Notes: generated from the sequence alone by a model not told the origin. Positions 8,818 to 18,092 are shown, counted from the stretch's first letter. The stretch is DNA of 64,000 nt from Mucilaginibacter jinjuensis (GCF_028596025.1 NZ_CP117167.1:5394001-5458000), one strand, 5' to 3'. Program-made: numbers and translations.

Positions 8818-11115
8818 TTATTTATGGCTGCTACCCATATAAAACACCAACTCACCACCATTGGTAATATCGCTGTGTTTTATGGTTAAGCCGGTAAGCG
8901 GCTGCCCGTTTAAAGTCATCTTTTGGATGTAAACGTTTTTATCGCTTTGGTTTTTTACGCTGATGGTAAATGTTTTGCCATTGTCCAACTTAATAACCGC
9001 ATTGTTAATAGCCGGGCTACCTATCGAGTATTCATCCGATCCTGGCGCTACAGGGTAAAAACCGATGGTGCTGAAAATATACCAGGCACTCATTTGGCCG
9101 GTATCATCATTACCACCCAAGCCATCCGGAGCTGGTCCGTACATTTTTTTCAGGATCATACGGATGCGCTCCTGCGTTTTCCAGGGCTTATCAGTCCAGT
9201 TATATAAATAGGCTACGTGGTGGCTTGGTTCGTTACCGTGTACATAATTACCAATAATACCATCGCGGGTAATATCCTCAGTCTCAGCAAAAAACTTATC
9301 CGGTAATTGCATGGTGAATAATGAGTCGAGATATCTAACCACACGCTTATTACCACCCAGCAGTTCAATCAATCCTTTTGGATCTTGCGGGGCAAACAGC
9401 GTATAGTTCCATGAGTTACCTTCGATAAAACCCTGATTAATGGTTGTCAACGCATCAAAGTTTTTGCGGAAGGTTCCATCTGCCAGTTTAGGGCGCATAA
9501 ACCCAACTTTCGGGTCGTACACGTTTTTATAGTTTTGCGAGCGTTTAATAAACTCTTCGTAAATATCGTTACGATTCAGTTTTTTAGCCATTTGCGCAAT
9601 CGCCCAATCATCAAAAGCATATTCTAAGGTTGATGAAACAGATACAGCACTTCTTTCATCCGGGATATAACCCTTGTCCATATACTCGCCAATACCTTCG
9701 TAATCGCGGTGACGGGCTGTTGCCACGCAGGCATCCAATGCTTTATTGGCATCAAAATCAACATTGCCTTTTGCCACAGCATCGGCAATTACGGCAACAC
9801 TATGATAACCGCTCATACACCAGTTCTCGTTGCCCGAGTTCGACCATACCGGCAGCATGTGTTCCGGGCTTTGATCGTAGTGCATTAGCATTGAGTTAAT
9901 CATATCGGTATTACGCTTCGGCTCAATGATGTTGAACAGCGGGTGCAATGCACGGTAAGTATCCCACAATGAGAAGGTGGTATAATTAGTAAAACCTTTA
10001 GCATTATGTACATTCTGATCCATGCCTTTGTAATTACCATCCACATCCATATAAATGGTAGGGTTTATCATGGCGTGGTACATGGCGGTATAAAAATTCT
10101 GCTTCTCGGCTACACTCGGCGATTGGATCACAATTTTATGCAGTTCGGTTTCCCATTGCTGCTGGCCGGCTTCTTTAATCTGGTTAAAATCCCATCCCGG
10201 TGCTTCGGCTTTCATATTGGCTAAGGCACCGTCCATGCTTACAGGAGATAAGGCTACTTTAATTTTGATCTTCTCCCCTTCTTCAGTCTTGAAATCGAAC
10301 CAGGTTTTAATTTCACGACCAGCTATCTCCGGGAAGTTTTTGTTCGAATTGAATTTTCCCCAGAAACCACCGTAAACGCTTTTGGCATCGTATTTTTTAA
10401 AACCATGGCCAATGAATGCTTTCGAGAACGACATCGCAAAATATAACGTACGGGTGCGTGCCCAGCCATTGGTTTGTCTGTAACCTACAACCGTGCTATC
10501 GTTAATCACACGCAGATAAGTCCACACATTTTTGCCGGGGTAATTGTACAGGTTGGCCGTCATATCCACAATAATGTGGGCATCATCGGCTTTGGGGAAA
10601 GTATATTGATGAACACCAACACGCGTGGTGGTAGTTAATTCGGCAGTAATATGATGATCGTCCAGTTTAACTTTATAATAATTAGCTTCACTCACTTCAT
10701 TTTGGTGCGAGAAAGCCGAACGGTAACCGCTCATTGGTTTATCTGCCGTGCCGGGGTTTAATTGCAGTTTACCGGTGGTTGGCATAATTAATATATCGCC
10801 CAAATCAGAGTGCCCCGTTCCGCTGAAGTGCGTGTGGCTAAAGCCTACAATGGTTTTATCATCATATTGGTAACCCGCGCAGTATTTATATACATCGGGA
10901 TTGTATTTACCATTGAGCACATAGCTTGCGGTATCAGTTTCGGGGCTTAACTGCACCATTCCGAACGGAACCGTTGCACCCGGATAGGTATGCCCCATGC
11001 GCTGGGTACCGATAATGGGCTTTACATATTGAATGAGGTTTTCGTTTTTAACAGACTGGGCGTTTACGGTTATATTACCCAGCACCAACGCTAATAGAAG
11101 CAGCTTTTTTTTCAT
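8818..11115 (-). CDS. GH92 family alpha-mannosidase, secreted
   Basis: 765 residues with a signal peptide (MKKKLLLLALVLGNITVNAQ). The GH92 N-terminal beta-sandwich opens with VKPIIGTQRMGHTYPGATVP, and the catalytic (alpha/alpha)6 domain shows GYQYDDKTIVGFSHTHFSGTG, SLWDTYRALHPL and GGNDDTGQMSAWYIFSTIGF, all hallmark GH92 segments. Members are calcium-dependent exo-mannosidases, often alpha-1,2, acting on N-glycan or yeast mannan. Full length. It stands alone here with no SusC/D partner, so it is likely periplasmic and scavenging. Confidence 0.95.
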   Translation of the reverse strand: MKKKLLLLALVLGNITVNAQSVKNENLIQYVKPIIGTQRMGHTYPGATVPFGMVQLSPETDTASYVLNGKYNPDVYKYCAGYQYDDKTIVGFSHTHFSGTGHSDLGDILIMPTTGKLQLNPGTADKPMSGYRSAFSHQNEVSEANYYKVKLDDHHITAELTTTTRVGVHQYTFPKADDAHIIVDMTANLYNYPGKNVWTYLRVINDSTVVGYRQTNGWARTRTLYFAMSFSKAFIGHGFKKYDAKSVYGGFWGKFNSNKNFPEIAGREIKTWFDFKTEEGEKIKIKVALSPVSMDGALANMKAEAPGWDFNQIKEAGQQQWETELHKIVIQSPSVAEKQNFYTAMYHAMINPTIYMDVDGNYKGMDQNVHNAKGFTNYTTFSLWDTYRALHPLFNIIEPKRNTDMINSMLMHYDQSPEHMLPVWSNSGNENWCMSGYHSVAVIADAVAKGNVDFDANKALDACVATARHRDYEGIGEYMDKGYIPDERSAVSVSSTLEYAFDDWAIAQMAKKLNRNDIYEEFIKRSQNYKNVYDPKVGFMRPKLADGTFRKNFDALTTINQGFIEGNSWNYTLFAPQDPKGLIELLGGNKRVVRYLDSLFTMQLPDKFFAETEDITRDGIIGNYVHGNEPSHHVAYLYNWTDKPWKTQERIRMILKKMYGPAPDGLGGNDDTGQMSAWYIFSTIGFYPVAPGSDEYSIGSPAINNAVIKLDNGKTFTISVKNQSDKNVYIQKMTLNGQPLTGLTIKHSDITNGGELVFYMGSSHK

Positions 11116-11262
11116 GCAGATCAGTTATTGGCCAAATATAAAACTTAGCGTTAAGTATTAATGTATGTATATTGCCATTATGTCATTACATTTAAGCAAT
11201 GTAACAACGGTATATAATTTGTATCTAATCACTAAATTCAACAAAATAAAAATCGATCTAAG

Positions 11263-11841
11263 ATGAAAAGATTATTCACAGCAATATTTGCCTTAGTAGC
11301 AGTAATGTCTTTAAGTTCATGCAGTTACAACAGTATTGTTAAAATGGATGAAGATACCAAAGCCAAGTGGGGTACTGTACAAAGCCAGTATCAGCGCCGC
11401 GCCGATTTAATCCCTAACCTGGTTGCAACTGTTAAAGGTGTAGCCAATTTTGAGAAAAGCACACTAACAGCAGTGACTGAGGCTCGTGCCAAAGCAACTT
11501 CTATACAGGTTGACCCAACTAAGTTAACTCCGGAAACTATCCAGAAATACCAGGCAGCACAAGGCCAGTTAAGTACTGCTTTGGGCCGCTTACTGGTAGC
11601 ATCAGAAAACTATCCTAACCTGAAAGCTAACGATAACTTTACCGCTTTACAGGCACAGTTAGAAGGTACAGAAAACCGCATTAGCGTTGCCCGTATGGAT
11701 TTTAACACTTCAGTACAGGCCTACAATAGCGCTATCCGCGAATTTCCGGCTAACTTAACAGCTAAAATGTTTGGCTTTACAACCAAAGGCTACTTCCAGG
11801 CAGATGCAGCTTCACAAGCAGCGCCGAAAGTAAGCTTTTAA
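11263..11841 (+). CDS. LemA family lipoprotein
   Basis: 192 residues. A short signal peptide ends in LSSCSYNS, a lipobox with the cysteine at about residue 20, so this LemA is probably a lipoprotein. The body is the usual LemA helical bundle: YQRRADLIPNLVATVKGVANFE, LLVASENYPNLKANDNF and NRISVARMDFN are family signatures. It heads a LemA-TPM-TPM operon, a widely conserved arrangement of unknown biochemical function at the cell envelope. Confidence 0.95.
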   Translation: MKRLFTAIFALVAVMSLSSCSYNSIVKMDEDTKAKWGTVQSQYQRRADLIPNLVATVKGVANFEKSTLTAVTEARAKATSIQVDPTKLTPETIQKYQAAQGQLSTALGRLLVASENYPNLKANDNFTALQAQLEGTENRISVARMDFNTSVQAYNSAIREFPANLTAKMFGFTTKGYFQADAASQAAPKVSF

Positions 11842-11857
11842 TTAGTGAGGGAGTGAG

Positions 11858-11906
11858 TTTTGAATTAGTGAGTTATCGAAACGAGATATAACTCACTAAT
11901 TCAAAA
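11858..11906. repeat. 19-bp perfect hairpin between lemA and first TPM gene
   Basis: The arms 11858-11876 (ttttgaattagtgagttat) and 11888-11906 are exact reverse complements with an 11-nt loop. More copies of the words gtgagtt and aactcact surround it from 11845 to 11960, giving a roughly 8-nt periodic look. No T-run follows directly, so read-through into the next gene is likely; it could tune relative expression within the operon. Confidence 0.65.
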
Positions 11907-11967
11907 ATTAAAACTCATAACTAAACTTACTCACTCATTCACAAATCATAACTCAAAACTAATCTCC

Positions 11968-12402
11968 ATGCCCGTATTTAACGACGACGAACAACAGCAG
12001 ATACGCAAGGCGATTGAAGCTGCCGAGAAAAACACATCAGGCGAAATAAGGGTGTGTATCGAAAAAAATTGCAGCGATGAAGTGCTCGACCGTGCGGCCA
12101 AGTACTTTTATCAGTTGGATATGGAGAAAACAAGGCTGCGCAATGGTGTACTCATTTATCTGGCCACTGTCGACCGTAAGTTTGCCATTATCGGTGATGC
12201 GGGTATTAACTCAGTTGTTCCGGCTGATTTTTGGGATGAGACCAAACATGCCATGCTGGAGCAGTTTAAACAAGGCAATATGGTTGAGGGTATCCTAACG
12301 GGCTTAAACCGTGCAGGCCTGCAATTGCAAAAATATTTCCCGCATCAGTTAGACGATAAAAACGAACTGCCTGATGATATCGCCTTTATGGATGGCAATT
12401 AA
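11968..12402 (+). CDS. TPM domain-containing protein (small, soluble)
   Basis: 144 residues with a TPM (TLP18.3/Psb32/MOLO-1) fold: it begins NDDEQQQIRKAIEAAEKNTSGEIRVCIE, then KTRLRNGVLIYLATVDRKFAIIGDAGIN, the standard core. There is no signal peptide or membrane segment, unlike the next gene. It is the second gene of the LemA-TPM-TPM operon, 11 bp before the third. Function is not established for these operons; an envelope-associated protein-quality role is often proposed. Confidence 0.9.
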   Translation: MPVFNDDEQQQIRKAIEAAEKNTSGEIRVCIEKNCSDEVLDRAAKYFYQLDMEKTRLRNGVLIYLATVDRKFAIIGDAGINSVVPADFWDETKHAMLEQFKQGNMVEGILTGLNRAGLQLQKYFPHQLDDKNELPDDIAFMDGN

Positions 12403-12413
12403 CCCCTATTATA

Positions 12414-13217
12414 ATGTTTAAGAAAATATTACTGGTTTTTAGCCTGGTATTAACCTGCGGCCTCAGTTGGGCACAGGAATTTCCGCCAAAACCAAACACT
12501 TTAGTTACCGATTATACCAATACACTTACCGAAAGTCAAAAGCGCATTCTGGAAATAAAACTTGTCGCCTTTGATGATTCTACGTCTACACAGGTAGCCG
12601 TGGTATTAATTAAATCGGTAGGCGACTACGATATCAACGAATACGGCACCATGCTGGGCCGCAAGTGGGGTATCGGCCAACAAGGAAAAAACAATGGCGT
12701 ACTGGTACTGGTAGCCATTGACGATCATAAAGTTACCATACAAACCGGTTATGGTGCAGAAGGTGCATTGCCCGATGCCATAACAAACCAGATTATCCAG
12801 CAGGATATTAAGCCGCACTTTAAACAGGGTGATTACTTTGGCGGTCTCGACGTGGCAACAGATCACATTATCAAATACACCAAAGGCGAATACAAAGCTG
12901 ACCCTAACCGGAAGAAAAAGGATAAAGATAGTGGTGGGGGCAGTGCCGGTTTTATTATCATTATTGTGGTTGTGATCCTGATCATCGTATTCAAAAACCG
13001 GGGCGGCGGTGGTGGCGGTCAAATTATTGGTCGTCGTGGTGGTGCTAATCCATTCTGGTGGTTCCTGGCCGGCAATATGCTGGGCAATAGCGGCCGTGGC
13101 GGCAGCGACTGGGGAGGTTTCTCTGGTGGCGGTAGTTCTGGCGGCGGAGGCGGTGGTGGTTTCGGCGGCTTTGGCGGCGGCAGCTTCGGCGGTGGCGGCA
13201 GCAGCGGGAGCTGGTAA
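12414..13217 (+). CDS. TPM domain protein with membrane helix and Gly-rich tail (YgcG family)
   Basis: 267 residues. A signal peptide (MFKKILLVFSLVLTCGLSWAQ) is followed by a TPM domain (residues about 25-160, with VTDYTNTLTE, QVAVVLIKSVGDYDINEYG and NNGVLVLVAIDDHKVTIQTGYG). A single membrane helix follows at about 180-195 (GFIIIIVVVILIIVF), and then an extreme glycine/serine tail that ends in GGGGSSGSW. This is the standard YgcG architecture. The tail would lie in the cytosol or at the membrane surface. Last gene of the LemA operon. Confidence 0.92.
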   Translation: MFKKILLVFSLVLTCGLSWAQEFPPKPNTLVTDYTNTLTESQKRILEIKLVAFDDSTSTQVAVVLIKSVGDYDINEYGTMLGRKWGIGQQGKNNGVLVLVAIDDHKVTIQTGYGAEGALPDAITNQIIQQDIKPHFKQGDYFGGLDVATDHIIKYTKGEYKADPNRKKKDKDSGGGSAGFIIIIVVVILIIVFKNRGGGGGGQIIGRRGGANPFWWFLAGNMLGNSGRGGSDWGGFSGGGSSGGGGGGGFGGFGGGSFGGGGSSGSW

Positions 13218-13223
13218 GCTCAG

Positions 13224-13251
13224 AGTCAAGAATCGAGAACCAAGAATCGAG
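13224..13251 (+). repeat. Degenerate 7-nt tandem array
   Basis: Four heptamers (agtcaag, aatcgag, aaccaag, aatcgag) start seven bases after the stop of the glycine-rich TPM gene. Same family as arrays at 812, 22196, 32307, 40039 and 41669. Confidence 0.7.
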
Positions 13252-13338
13252 ACTTAGCTCCTTATCCTCAATAATTAAAACGTTTACAATAAAGAGTCAG
13301 AAAATGAGACTCAAATTTACATACTTGTAATTATTAAG

Positions 13339-13373
13339 AAGGTGCCTGTATTTAACAGGCACCTTTTATTTTT
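13339..13373 (+). terminator. Rho-independent terminator after the LemA-TPM operon
   Basis: Perfect 11-bp stem aaggtgcctgt / acaggcacctt (13339-13349, 13355-13365), 5-nt loop, followed by a T-rich tail (ttatttttt). Well placed to end the operon before the Nudix gene. Confidence 0.88.
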
Positions 13374-13409
13374 TATTCACACATTTGCTCATACTTACTA
13401 TATATTTTA

Positions 13410-13961
13410 ATGAGAGACCTTACCTGGAAAAAATTATCATCCACCTACGTACATAAGGGCCCTTGGGCTACCCTTCGTCAGGACAAATGTGAAATGCCTG
13501 ATGGCCGCATAGTTGAAGATTACTTTGTGCTCGAGTACCCAAACTGGGTAAACGCAGTAGCCATTTCTGAAGATAATAAAGTAATTATGGTTCGCCAGTA
13601 CCGCCATGCGGGCAATATTGTTTCGCTCGAAATCCCTGGCGGAGTAATTGACGGCGACGAATCACCAGAACATGCCGTTAAACGCGAACTATTGGAAGAG
13701 ACGGGTTACCAGTTTGATAATGTAGAATTAATGGGCTCCGTATTTGCCAACCCGGCAACTGCCAACAACATTACCTACGCTTTCCTGGCAACCGGCGGCA
13801 AAAAGGTAAGCGGACAATCGTTAGATGAACACGAAGAAATTATCATCGAAGAATATACCATTCAAGAAGTAAAACAGCTATTGCTTGATTTTAAAATCCC
13901 ACAGGCCTTGCATTGTACTGCTTTGTTTCAGGCATTGGTGAGGTTGGGTGAATTGAAGTAA
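13410..13961 (+). CDS. NUDIX hydrolase (ADP-ribose pyrophosphatase-like)
   Basis: 183 residues. A complete Nudix box is present: GGVIDGDESPEHAVKRELLE then ETGY, with the REXXEE residues that bind magnesium. The N-terminal beta domain (WKKLSSTYVHKGPWATLRQD) and the sequence MVRQYRHA are typical of the ADP-ribose/ADP-sugar pyrophosphatase branch. It would hydrolyse a nucleoside diphosphate linked to a sugar or another moiety. It stands alone between the LemA operon terminator and a GTCATTGCGAG repeat. Confidence 0.92.
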   Translation: MRDLTWKKLSSTYVHKGPWATLRQDKCEMPDGRIVEDYFVLEYPNWVNAVAISEDNKVIMVRQYRHAGNIVSLEIPGGVIDGDESPEHAVKRELLEETGYQFDNVELMGSVFANPATANNITYAFLATGGKKVSGQSLDEHEEIIIEEYTIQEVKQLLLDFKIPQALHCTALFQALVRLGELK

Positions 13962-13980
13962 TATCCCACAATCTTCTAAT

Positions 13981-14077
13981 TTTGTCATTGCGAGGTACGA
14001 AGCAATCTCGTAGCCATACAGATCGAATAAACATTGGCGACGAGATTGCCACGTCGTTCCTCCTCGCAATGACAAAA
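13981..14077. repeat. GTCATTGCGAG-type inverted repeat element
   Basis: Left arm from 13983 (gtcattgcgaggtacgaagc) and right arm ending at 14073 (cctcctcgcaatgac) pair imperfectly around a short spacer. Related copies occur at 32516-32610 and 40084-40163, with a half copy at 22479-22512. Short spurious reading frames inside it are not genes. Confidence 0.85.
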
Positions 14078-14079
14078 TT

Positions 14080-14130
14080 GGAGATAAAGCGCAAGGCCTT
14101 ACCTTTTATAAGGCCTTGCGCTTTATCTCC
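14080..14130. terminator. 21-bp perfect hairpin 3' of dnaA
   Basis: Arms ggagataaagcgcaaggcct(t) at 14080-14100 and 14110-14130 are exact reverse complements with a 9-nt loop. There is no long T-run next to it. It lies between the Nudix gene and dnaA and could block convergent transcription. Confidence 0.6.
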
Positions 14131-14137
14131 ACAAAAC

Positions 14138-14165
14138 AAAAAAGCCCTGCAAAATTGCAAGGCCT
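14138..14165 (-). terminator. Terminator of dnaA
   Basis: On the minus strand a 9-bp stem (gccttgcaa with ttgcagggc, one mismatch) is followed by six T residues, 20-50 bp past the dnaA stop. This has the form of an intrinsic terminator. Confidence 0.7.
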
Positions 14166-14188
14166 CTCGTTTTTGGGTTTATAATTGA

Positions 14189-15616
14189 TTAGGACATTTT
14201 TAGCTTTTTCTGAATATCGGCTACGTAGCCTTTAAATTTCTTGTCGGTATCAATCAGATCTTCTACAGTTTGGCAGGCATAGATTACGGTTGAGTGATCG
14301 CGACCGCCGAAGAAATGACCGATAGTTTTAAGCGAACTTTTGGTATGGGCTTTTGCCAGGTACATCGAGATTTGACGGGCCTGTACAATTTCGCGCTTAC
14401 GGGTCTGTGATTTCAGCATTTCGATAGGTACCTCGAAGTACTCGCAAACCAGGCTCTGGATGTATTCCATCGAGATCTCCTTAGTTGAGTTTTTAACGAA
14501 GTTTTTCAGCATTTGCTTAGCCAGAGCCAAATCAATTTCCTTACGGTTAAGGGTTGATTGCGCTAACAAAGATACCATGGCACCTTCCAGCTCACGTACG
14601 TTGTTGTCAATGTTGTGGGCTACATACTCGATTACATCATTTGATAGTTCGATACCATCCTGATAGATCTTATTTTTAAGGATAGCCATACGGGTTTCCA
14701 GATCAGGGATCTGTAAATCTGCCGAAAGGCCCCATTTGAAACGCGATAACAAACGCTCTTCTAAACCGGCCAGATCTTTAGGCGCTTTATCTGATGTGAT
14801 AATCAGTTGCTTGCCAGATTGGTGCAGGTGGTTAAAGATATGGAAGAAGAAATCCTGAGTTTTCTCTTTACCGGCAAAATTGTGCACATCATCCATGATC
14901 AACACATCAATAGCCTGGTAAAAATTAACGAAATCATTAATGTTGTTATGCTTTAAGGCATCAACAAACTGCTGGGTAAATTTCTCGCACGATACATATA
15001 GTACCAGCTTATCTGGCAGTGTACGTTTAATCTCGTTACCTATGGCTTGTGCCAGGTGGGTTTTACCCAAACCAACACCACCGTATATCATTAAAGGGTT
15101 AAAAGAAGTACCGCCTGGTTTGGCTGCTACGGCATAACCTGCAGAGCGTGCTAAACGGTTGCAATCTCCTTCAACAAAATTCTCGAAGGTATAATTCTGA
15201 TTAAGTTGCGGGTCTACGTGCAGCTTTTTAAGCCCCGGTATTACAAACGGATTTTTAATATCCTTATTGATAGAGATGGGGATTGGCATTGACTGATTTT
15301 TCGCTTCGGCACCATTACCGTTAGACGGCATATTGGTGGTGTATGGTTTGCTTGATGACGACTGTTCTACAACAATATTGTATTCCAAACGCCCTTCGTC
15401 GCCCAATTGTTTTTTAATTGTTTTACGAAGCAGGCCTACATAATGTTCTTCCAGCCATTCGTAAAAGAATAAACTTGGTACCTGTATTGTAAGGACACTC
15501 CCATCAACCCTTAAAGCTTTGATCGGCTCGAACCAGGTTTTAAAACTCTGGGCCGGGATATTATCTTTAATGATCTGAAGACAGTTATTCCAAACGTTAG
15601 TACAAGTTTTTTCCAT
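14189..15616 (-). CDS. dnaA: Chromosomal replication initiator protein DnaA
   Basis: 475 residues, full length. Domain I starts CTNVWNNCLQIIKDNIPAQS; a variable linker runs to about residue 140; the AAA+ domain has Walker A GGVGLGKTHLAQAI and Walker B VLIMDDVHNFAGK; domain IV ends with the DnaA signature GGRDHSTVIYACQ, which contacts the DnaA box. It binds ATP and unwinds the replication origin in the cytosol. It is monocistronic, with a terminator downstream and a 404-bp AT-rich region upstream. Confidence 0.98.
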   Translation of the reverse strand: MEKTCTNVWNNCLQIIKDNIPAQSFKTWFEPIKALRVDGSVLTIQVPSLFFYEWLEEHYVGLLRKTIKKQLGDEGRLEYNIVVEQSSSSKPYTTNMPSNGNGAEAKNQSMPIPISINKDIKNPFVIPGLKKLHVDPQLNQNYTFENFVEGDCNRLARSAGYAVAAKPGGTSFNPLMIYGGVGLGKTHLAQAIGNEIKRTLPDKLVLYVSCEKFTQQFVDALKHNNINDFVNFYQAIDVLIMDDVHNFAGKEKTQDFFFHIFNHLHQSGKQLIITSDKAPKDLAGLEERLLSRFKWGLSADLQIPDLETRMAILKNKIYQDGIELSNDVIEYVAHNIDNNVRELEGAMVSLLAQSTLNRKEIDLALAKQMLKNFVKNSTKEISMEYIQSLVCEYFEVPIEMLKSQTRKREIVQARQISMYLAKAHTKSSLKTIGHFFGGRDHSTVIYACQTVEDLIDTDKKFKGYVADIQKKLKMS

Positions 15617-16020
15617 AAATATTTTAATAAAACACTGATTAGTAACCTACAACAAAACTCTGTTAGTGCCCGCTACGGAACATCGAATATTCAGAAAAAA
15701 ATCGGATTAAAAAATTAAATTTTAAATTTTTCTAACATTAAATTTATGTTATAATAATGTCAAAAAATGGCCTAAAGACCTCAAAAACAAACATTTCTAA
15801 GAATCCTCAATTTTCTCCTTAATTCTATGTTTCACGATTTTCGTCTTAAGAAAAATATACAACCAGACGAATAACTAACAAATGTTAACAACTTTGAGTA
15901 GCAACTTTTGCTCCAATTTTAGTTGTTTTTACACACAAAATTACAAGTGTCTGTAATGGCGGTAAATACATTTTTGGCCAACTGATGCAGGGGTAAAAGC
16001 ATCTGAAATAACCGACCTAT
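15617..16020. other. 404-bp AT-rich intergenic region upstream of dnaA
   Basis: No credible gene is present. The region holds the dnaA promoter and long A/T runs (15690-15760). One perfect match to a relaxed DnaA box TTWTNCACA is found at 15927-15935 (ttttacaca). A single box is not enough to call an origin. I see no dense box cluster and no iteron array. Confidence 0.4.
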
Positions 16021-17559
16021 CTAATACTCACCAAACACAGTCCGCAGCACATCTGCTATCTCGCCCAGGGTGGCATAAGCTTCAACCGCTCTTAATATAT
16101 AAGGCATTAAATTCTCATTTCCTGCGGCCGCTGCCTTGAGCTGATCCAACAAAAGATCAACCTCCCTTTGAACGCGTTTGGCTTTTAAATGTTTTAACTT
16201 TTTTATCTGTTTTTCACGAATTGAATCATCAACCCTAAACACATCAGCAAGCGGCGCGGCTTCTTCTGTAAACCGGTTAACACCTACCAAAATTCGATCA
16301 CCATTTTCTATTTCGGCCTGGTACTGATAGGCTGCCGCTGCAATTTCCTGCTGCATATAATCCTGCTCAATGGCTTTAACAGAACCGCCCATCGCATCAA
16401 TCTTATCGATGTAGATCTGCGCGGCGGCTTCCATCTCATCAGTAAGTGCTTCTATAAAGTATGAACCTGCCAGAGGATCAACCGTATCGGCAACGCCGCT
16501 TTCAAAAGCAATGATCTGTTGGGTACGTAAAGCAATTTTAGCAGCCTGTTCTGTAGGTAGCGACAAGGCTTCGTCATAACCATTGGTATGGAGCGATTGC
16601 GTACCGCCCAGTACTGCAGCCATAGCCTGGTTGCTTACCCGTACTATATTATTTAACGGTTGCTGGGCTGTTAATGTAGAGCCACCAGTCTGACTATGAA
16701 ACCTCAGCTTCTGGGCCGATGGATCTGTTGCGCCCAGTTCTTTGGTAATATTTGCCCACATCCTTCGTGCAGCCCTAAACTTGGCTATCTCCTCAAAAAA
16801 GTTATTGTGGCAATTAAAGAAAAAGGAGAGTCGCTTGGCAAATACATTAATATCTAAACCTTTGCTTTGGGCGGCTTGCAAATAAGCCTTACCATTAGCG
16901 AGTGTAAAGGCTAGTTCTTGCACTGCTGTCGAGCCTGCTTCGCGGATGTGGTAGCCGGATATCGAGATGGTGTTCCATTTAGGCACCTCCGTACTGCAAT
17001 AAGCAAATACATCGGTAATTAAACGCATGGATGGTGCAGGCGGGTATATATAGGTACCGCGTGCAGCGTACTCCTTTAATATATCGTTTTGGATGGTGCC
17101 CGAGATCTGTTTCAGATCCGCCCCCTGCTTTTTCGCCAGGGCAATATACATAGCCAGCAGTATAGAGGCTGTGGCGTTAATGGTCATGGAAGTGGTAATG
17201 TCTTGCAGCGTAATGCCATCAAACAAAATCTCCATATCTTCTAACGAATCGATAGCTACGCCTACTTTACCTACTTCACCTTCGGACAGTTCGTGGTCAG
17301 AGTCGTAACCGATTTGAGTGGGCAGATCAAACGCTACTGATAAACCGTTTGTGCCTTGCTTTAATAAGTAATGATAACGCTTGTTCGATTCCTCGGCGGT
17401 AGAGAAACCTGCGTACTGGCGCATGGTCCACAGCTTGCCGCGGTACATATCGGCTTGGATGCCGCGCGTGTATGGAAATTCTCCGGGCGCTTCGCTCCCC
17501 TCACCTTTATATATAGGCTTAATTTCTATACCCGATGAGGTGAACTTTTTATCAGCCAT
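16021..17559 (-). CDS. Methylmalonyl-CoA mutase-type acyl-CoA mutase, catalytic subunit without B12 domain
   Basis: 512 residues covering only the substrate-binding TIM-barrel half of the MCM family: EFPYTRGIQADMYRGKLWTM near the start, GLSVAFDLPTQIGYDSDH, RFHSQTGGSTLTAQQPLNN and GGTQSLHTNGYDEAL are all MCM signatures. The roughly 130-residue cobalamin-binding domain with DXHXXG is missing, so a separate small subunit must supply it; none lies in this window. The reaction is a B12-radical rearrangement such as methylmalonyl-CoA/succinyl-CoA; related isobutyryl-type mutases cannot be excluded. It follows a conserved membrane protein by 2 bp. Confidence 0.9.
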   Translation of the reverse strand: MADKKFTSSGIEIKPIYKGEGSEAPGEFPYTRGIQADMYRGKLWTMRQYAGFSTAEESNKRYHYLLKQGTNGLSVAFDLPTQIGYDSDHELSEGEVGKVGVAIDSLEDMEILFDGITLQDITTSMTINATASILLAMYIALAKKQGADLKQISGTIQNDILKEYAARGTYIYPPAPSMRLITDVFAYCSTEVPKWNTISISGYHIREAGSTAVQELAFTLANGKAYLQAAQSKGLDINVFAKRLSFFFNCHNNFFEEIAKFRAARRMWANITKELGATDPSAQKLRFHSQTGGSTLTAQQPLNNIVRVSNQAMAAVLGGTQSLHTNGYDEALSLPTEQAAKIALRTQQIIAFESGVADTVDPLAGSYFIEALTDEMEAAAQIYIDKIDAMGGSVKAIEQDYMQQEIAAAAYQYQAEIENGDRILVGVNRFTEEAAPLADVFRVDDSIREKQIKKLKHLKAKRVQREVDLLLDQLKAAAAGNENLMPYILRAVEAYATLGEIADVLRTVFGEY

Positions 17560-17561
17560 AA

Positions 17562-18092
17562 TTAAAATATAAGATCCAGGTCTTTTTTTACTAAAGTTGC
17601 AGCAATCTCATAAGGGTCTTCTTCCATCTGGCTCATGTGTGCGAGTATCAATCTGCTGGCATCAATACCTGTTGCATTTGGCGGCAGGCTTCTTACTACA
17701 TTATTTACCAGGTTAAGCGTATCGTCTTTAACTTTTTTTACCACCTGCCAGGCTTCGTTGCTTACATAAATTTGCTGGGTAATGTTATGCTGATATTCAT
17801 TACGTACATCGGCCAGTATCATGCTATATAATTCGTGCGGAGTATAATCGGGTGCATTTACGCGGAGTAACAGGTTAGATGGATTAAGGCGTTCGATAAA
17901 CAATACCATACGCTCGTAAGCCTGTAAACGCAATGGTAAAACCTGGTTGCTGATAGCGCGTTTCATTTCCAGGATCTGGATCCGCTCGCTGCGCATAATG
18001 TAAGGTTTAATGAAATAGAAGGAAATACCAACAACGCCTAAACCGGCAATAAGATACTTTAATACGTCCAGCAGTAAACTGATTGAAATCAT
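17562..18092 (-). CDS. Conserved Bacteroidota membrane-anchored protein
   Basis: 176 residues. One N-terminal membrane helix (residues about 8-28, LLDVLKYLIAGLGVVGISFY) is followed by a soluble domain with LEMKRAISNQVLPLRLQAYE and ILADVRNEYQHNITQQIYVS. I recognise it as a widely conserved hypothetical of Bacteroidota but know no function. It ends 2 bp before the mutase start, so both are probably cotranscribed; a working link to the mutase is not shown. Confidence 0.75.
   Translation of the reverse strand: MISISLLLDVLKYLIAGLGVVGISFYFIKPYIMRSERIQILEMKRAISNQVLPLRLQAYERMVLFIERLNPSNLLLRVNAPDYTPHELYSMILADVRNEYQHNITQQIYVSNEAWQVVKKVKDDTLNLVNNVVRSLPPNATGIDASRLILAHMSQMEEDPYEIAATLVKKDLDLIF

Noticed and set aside
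12606..13257. Ala/Thr-rich ORFs opposite or overlapping the glycine-rich TPM tail
   Set aside because: Low-complexity shadows of the Gly codons in other frames.
13878..14188. Three short ORFs across the GTCATTGCGAG repeat (13878-14075 -, 13891-14160 -, 13982-14188 +)
   Set aside because: They are translations of the inverted repeat and of the Nudix 3' end in other frames; no family signature.
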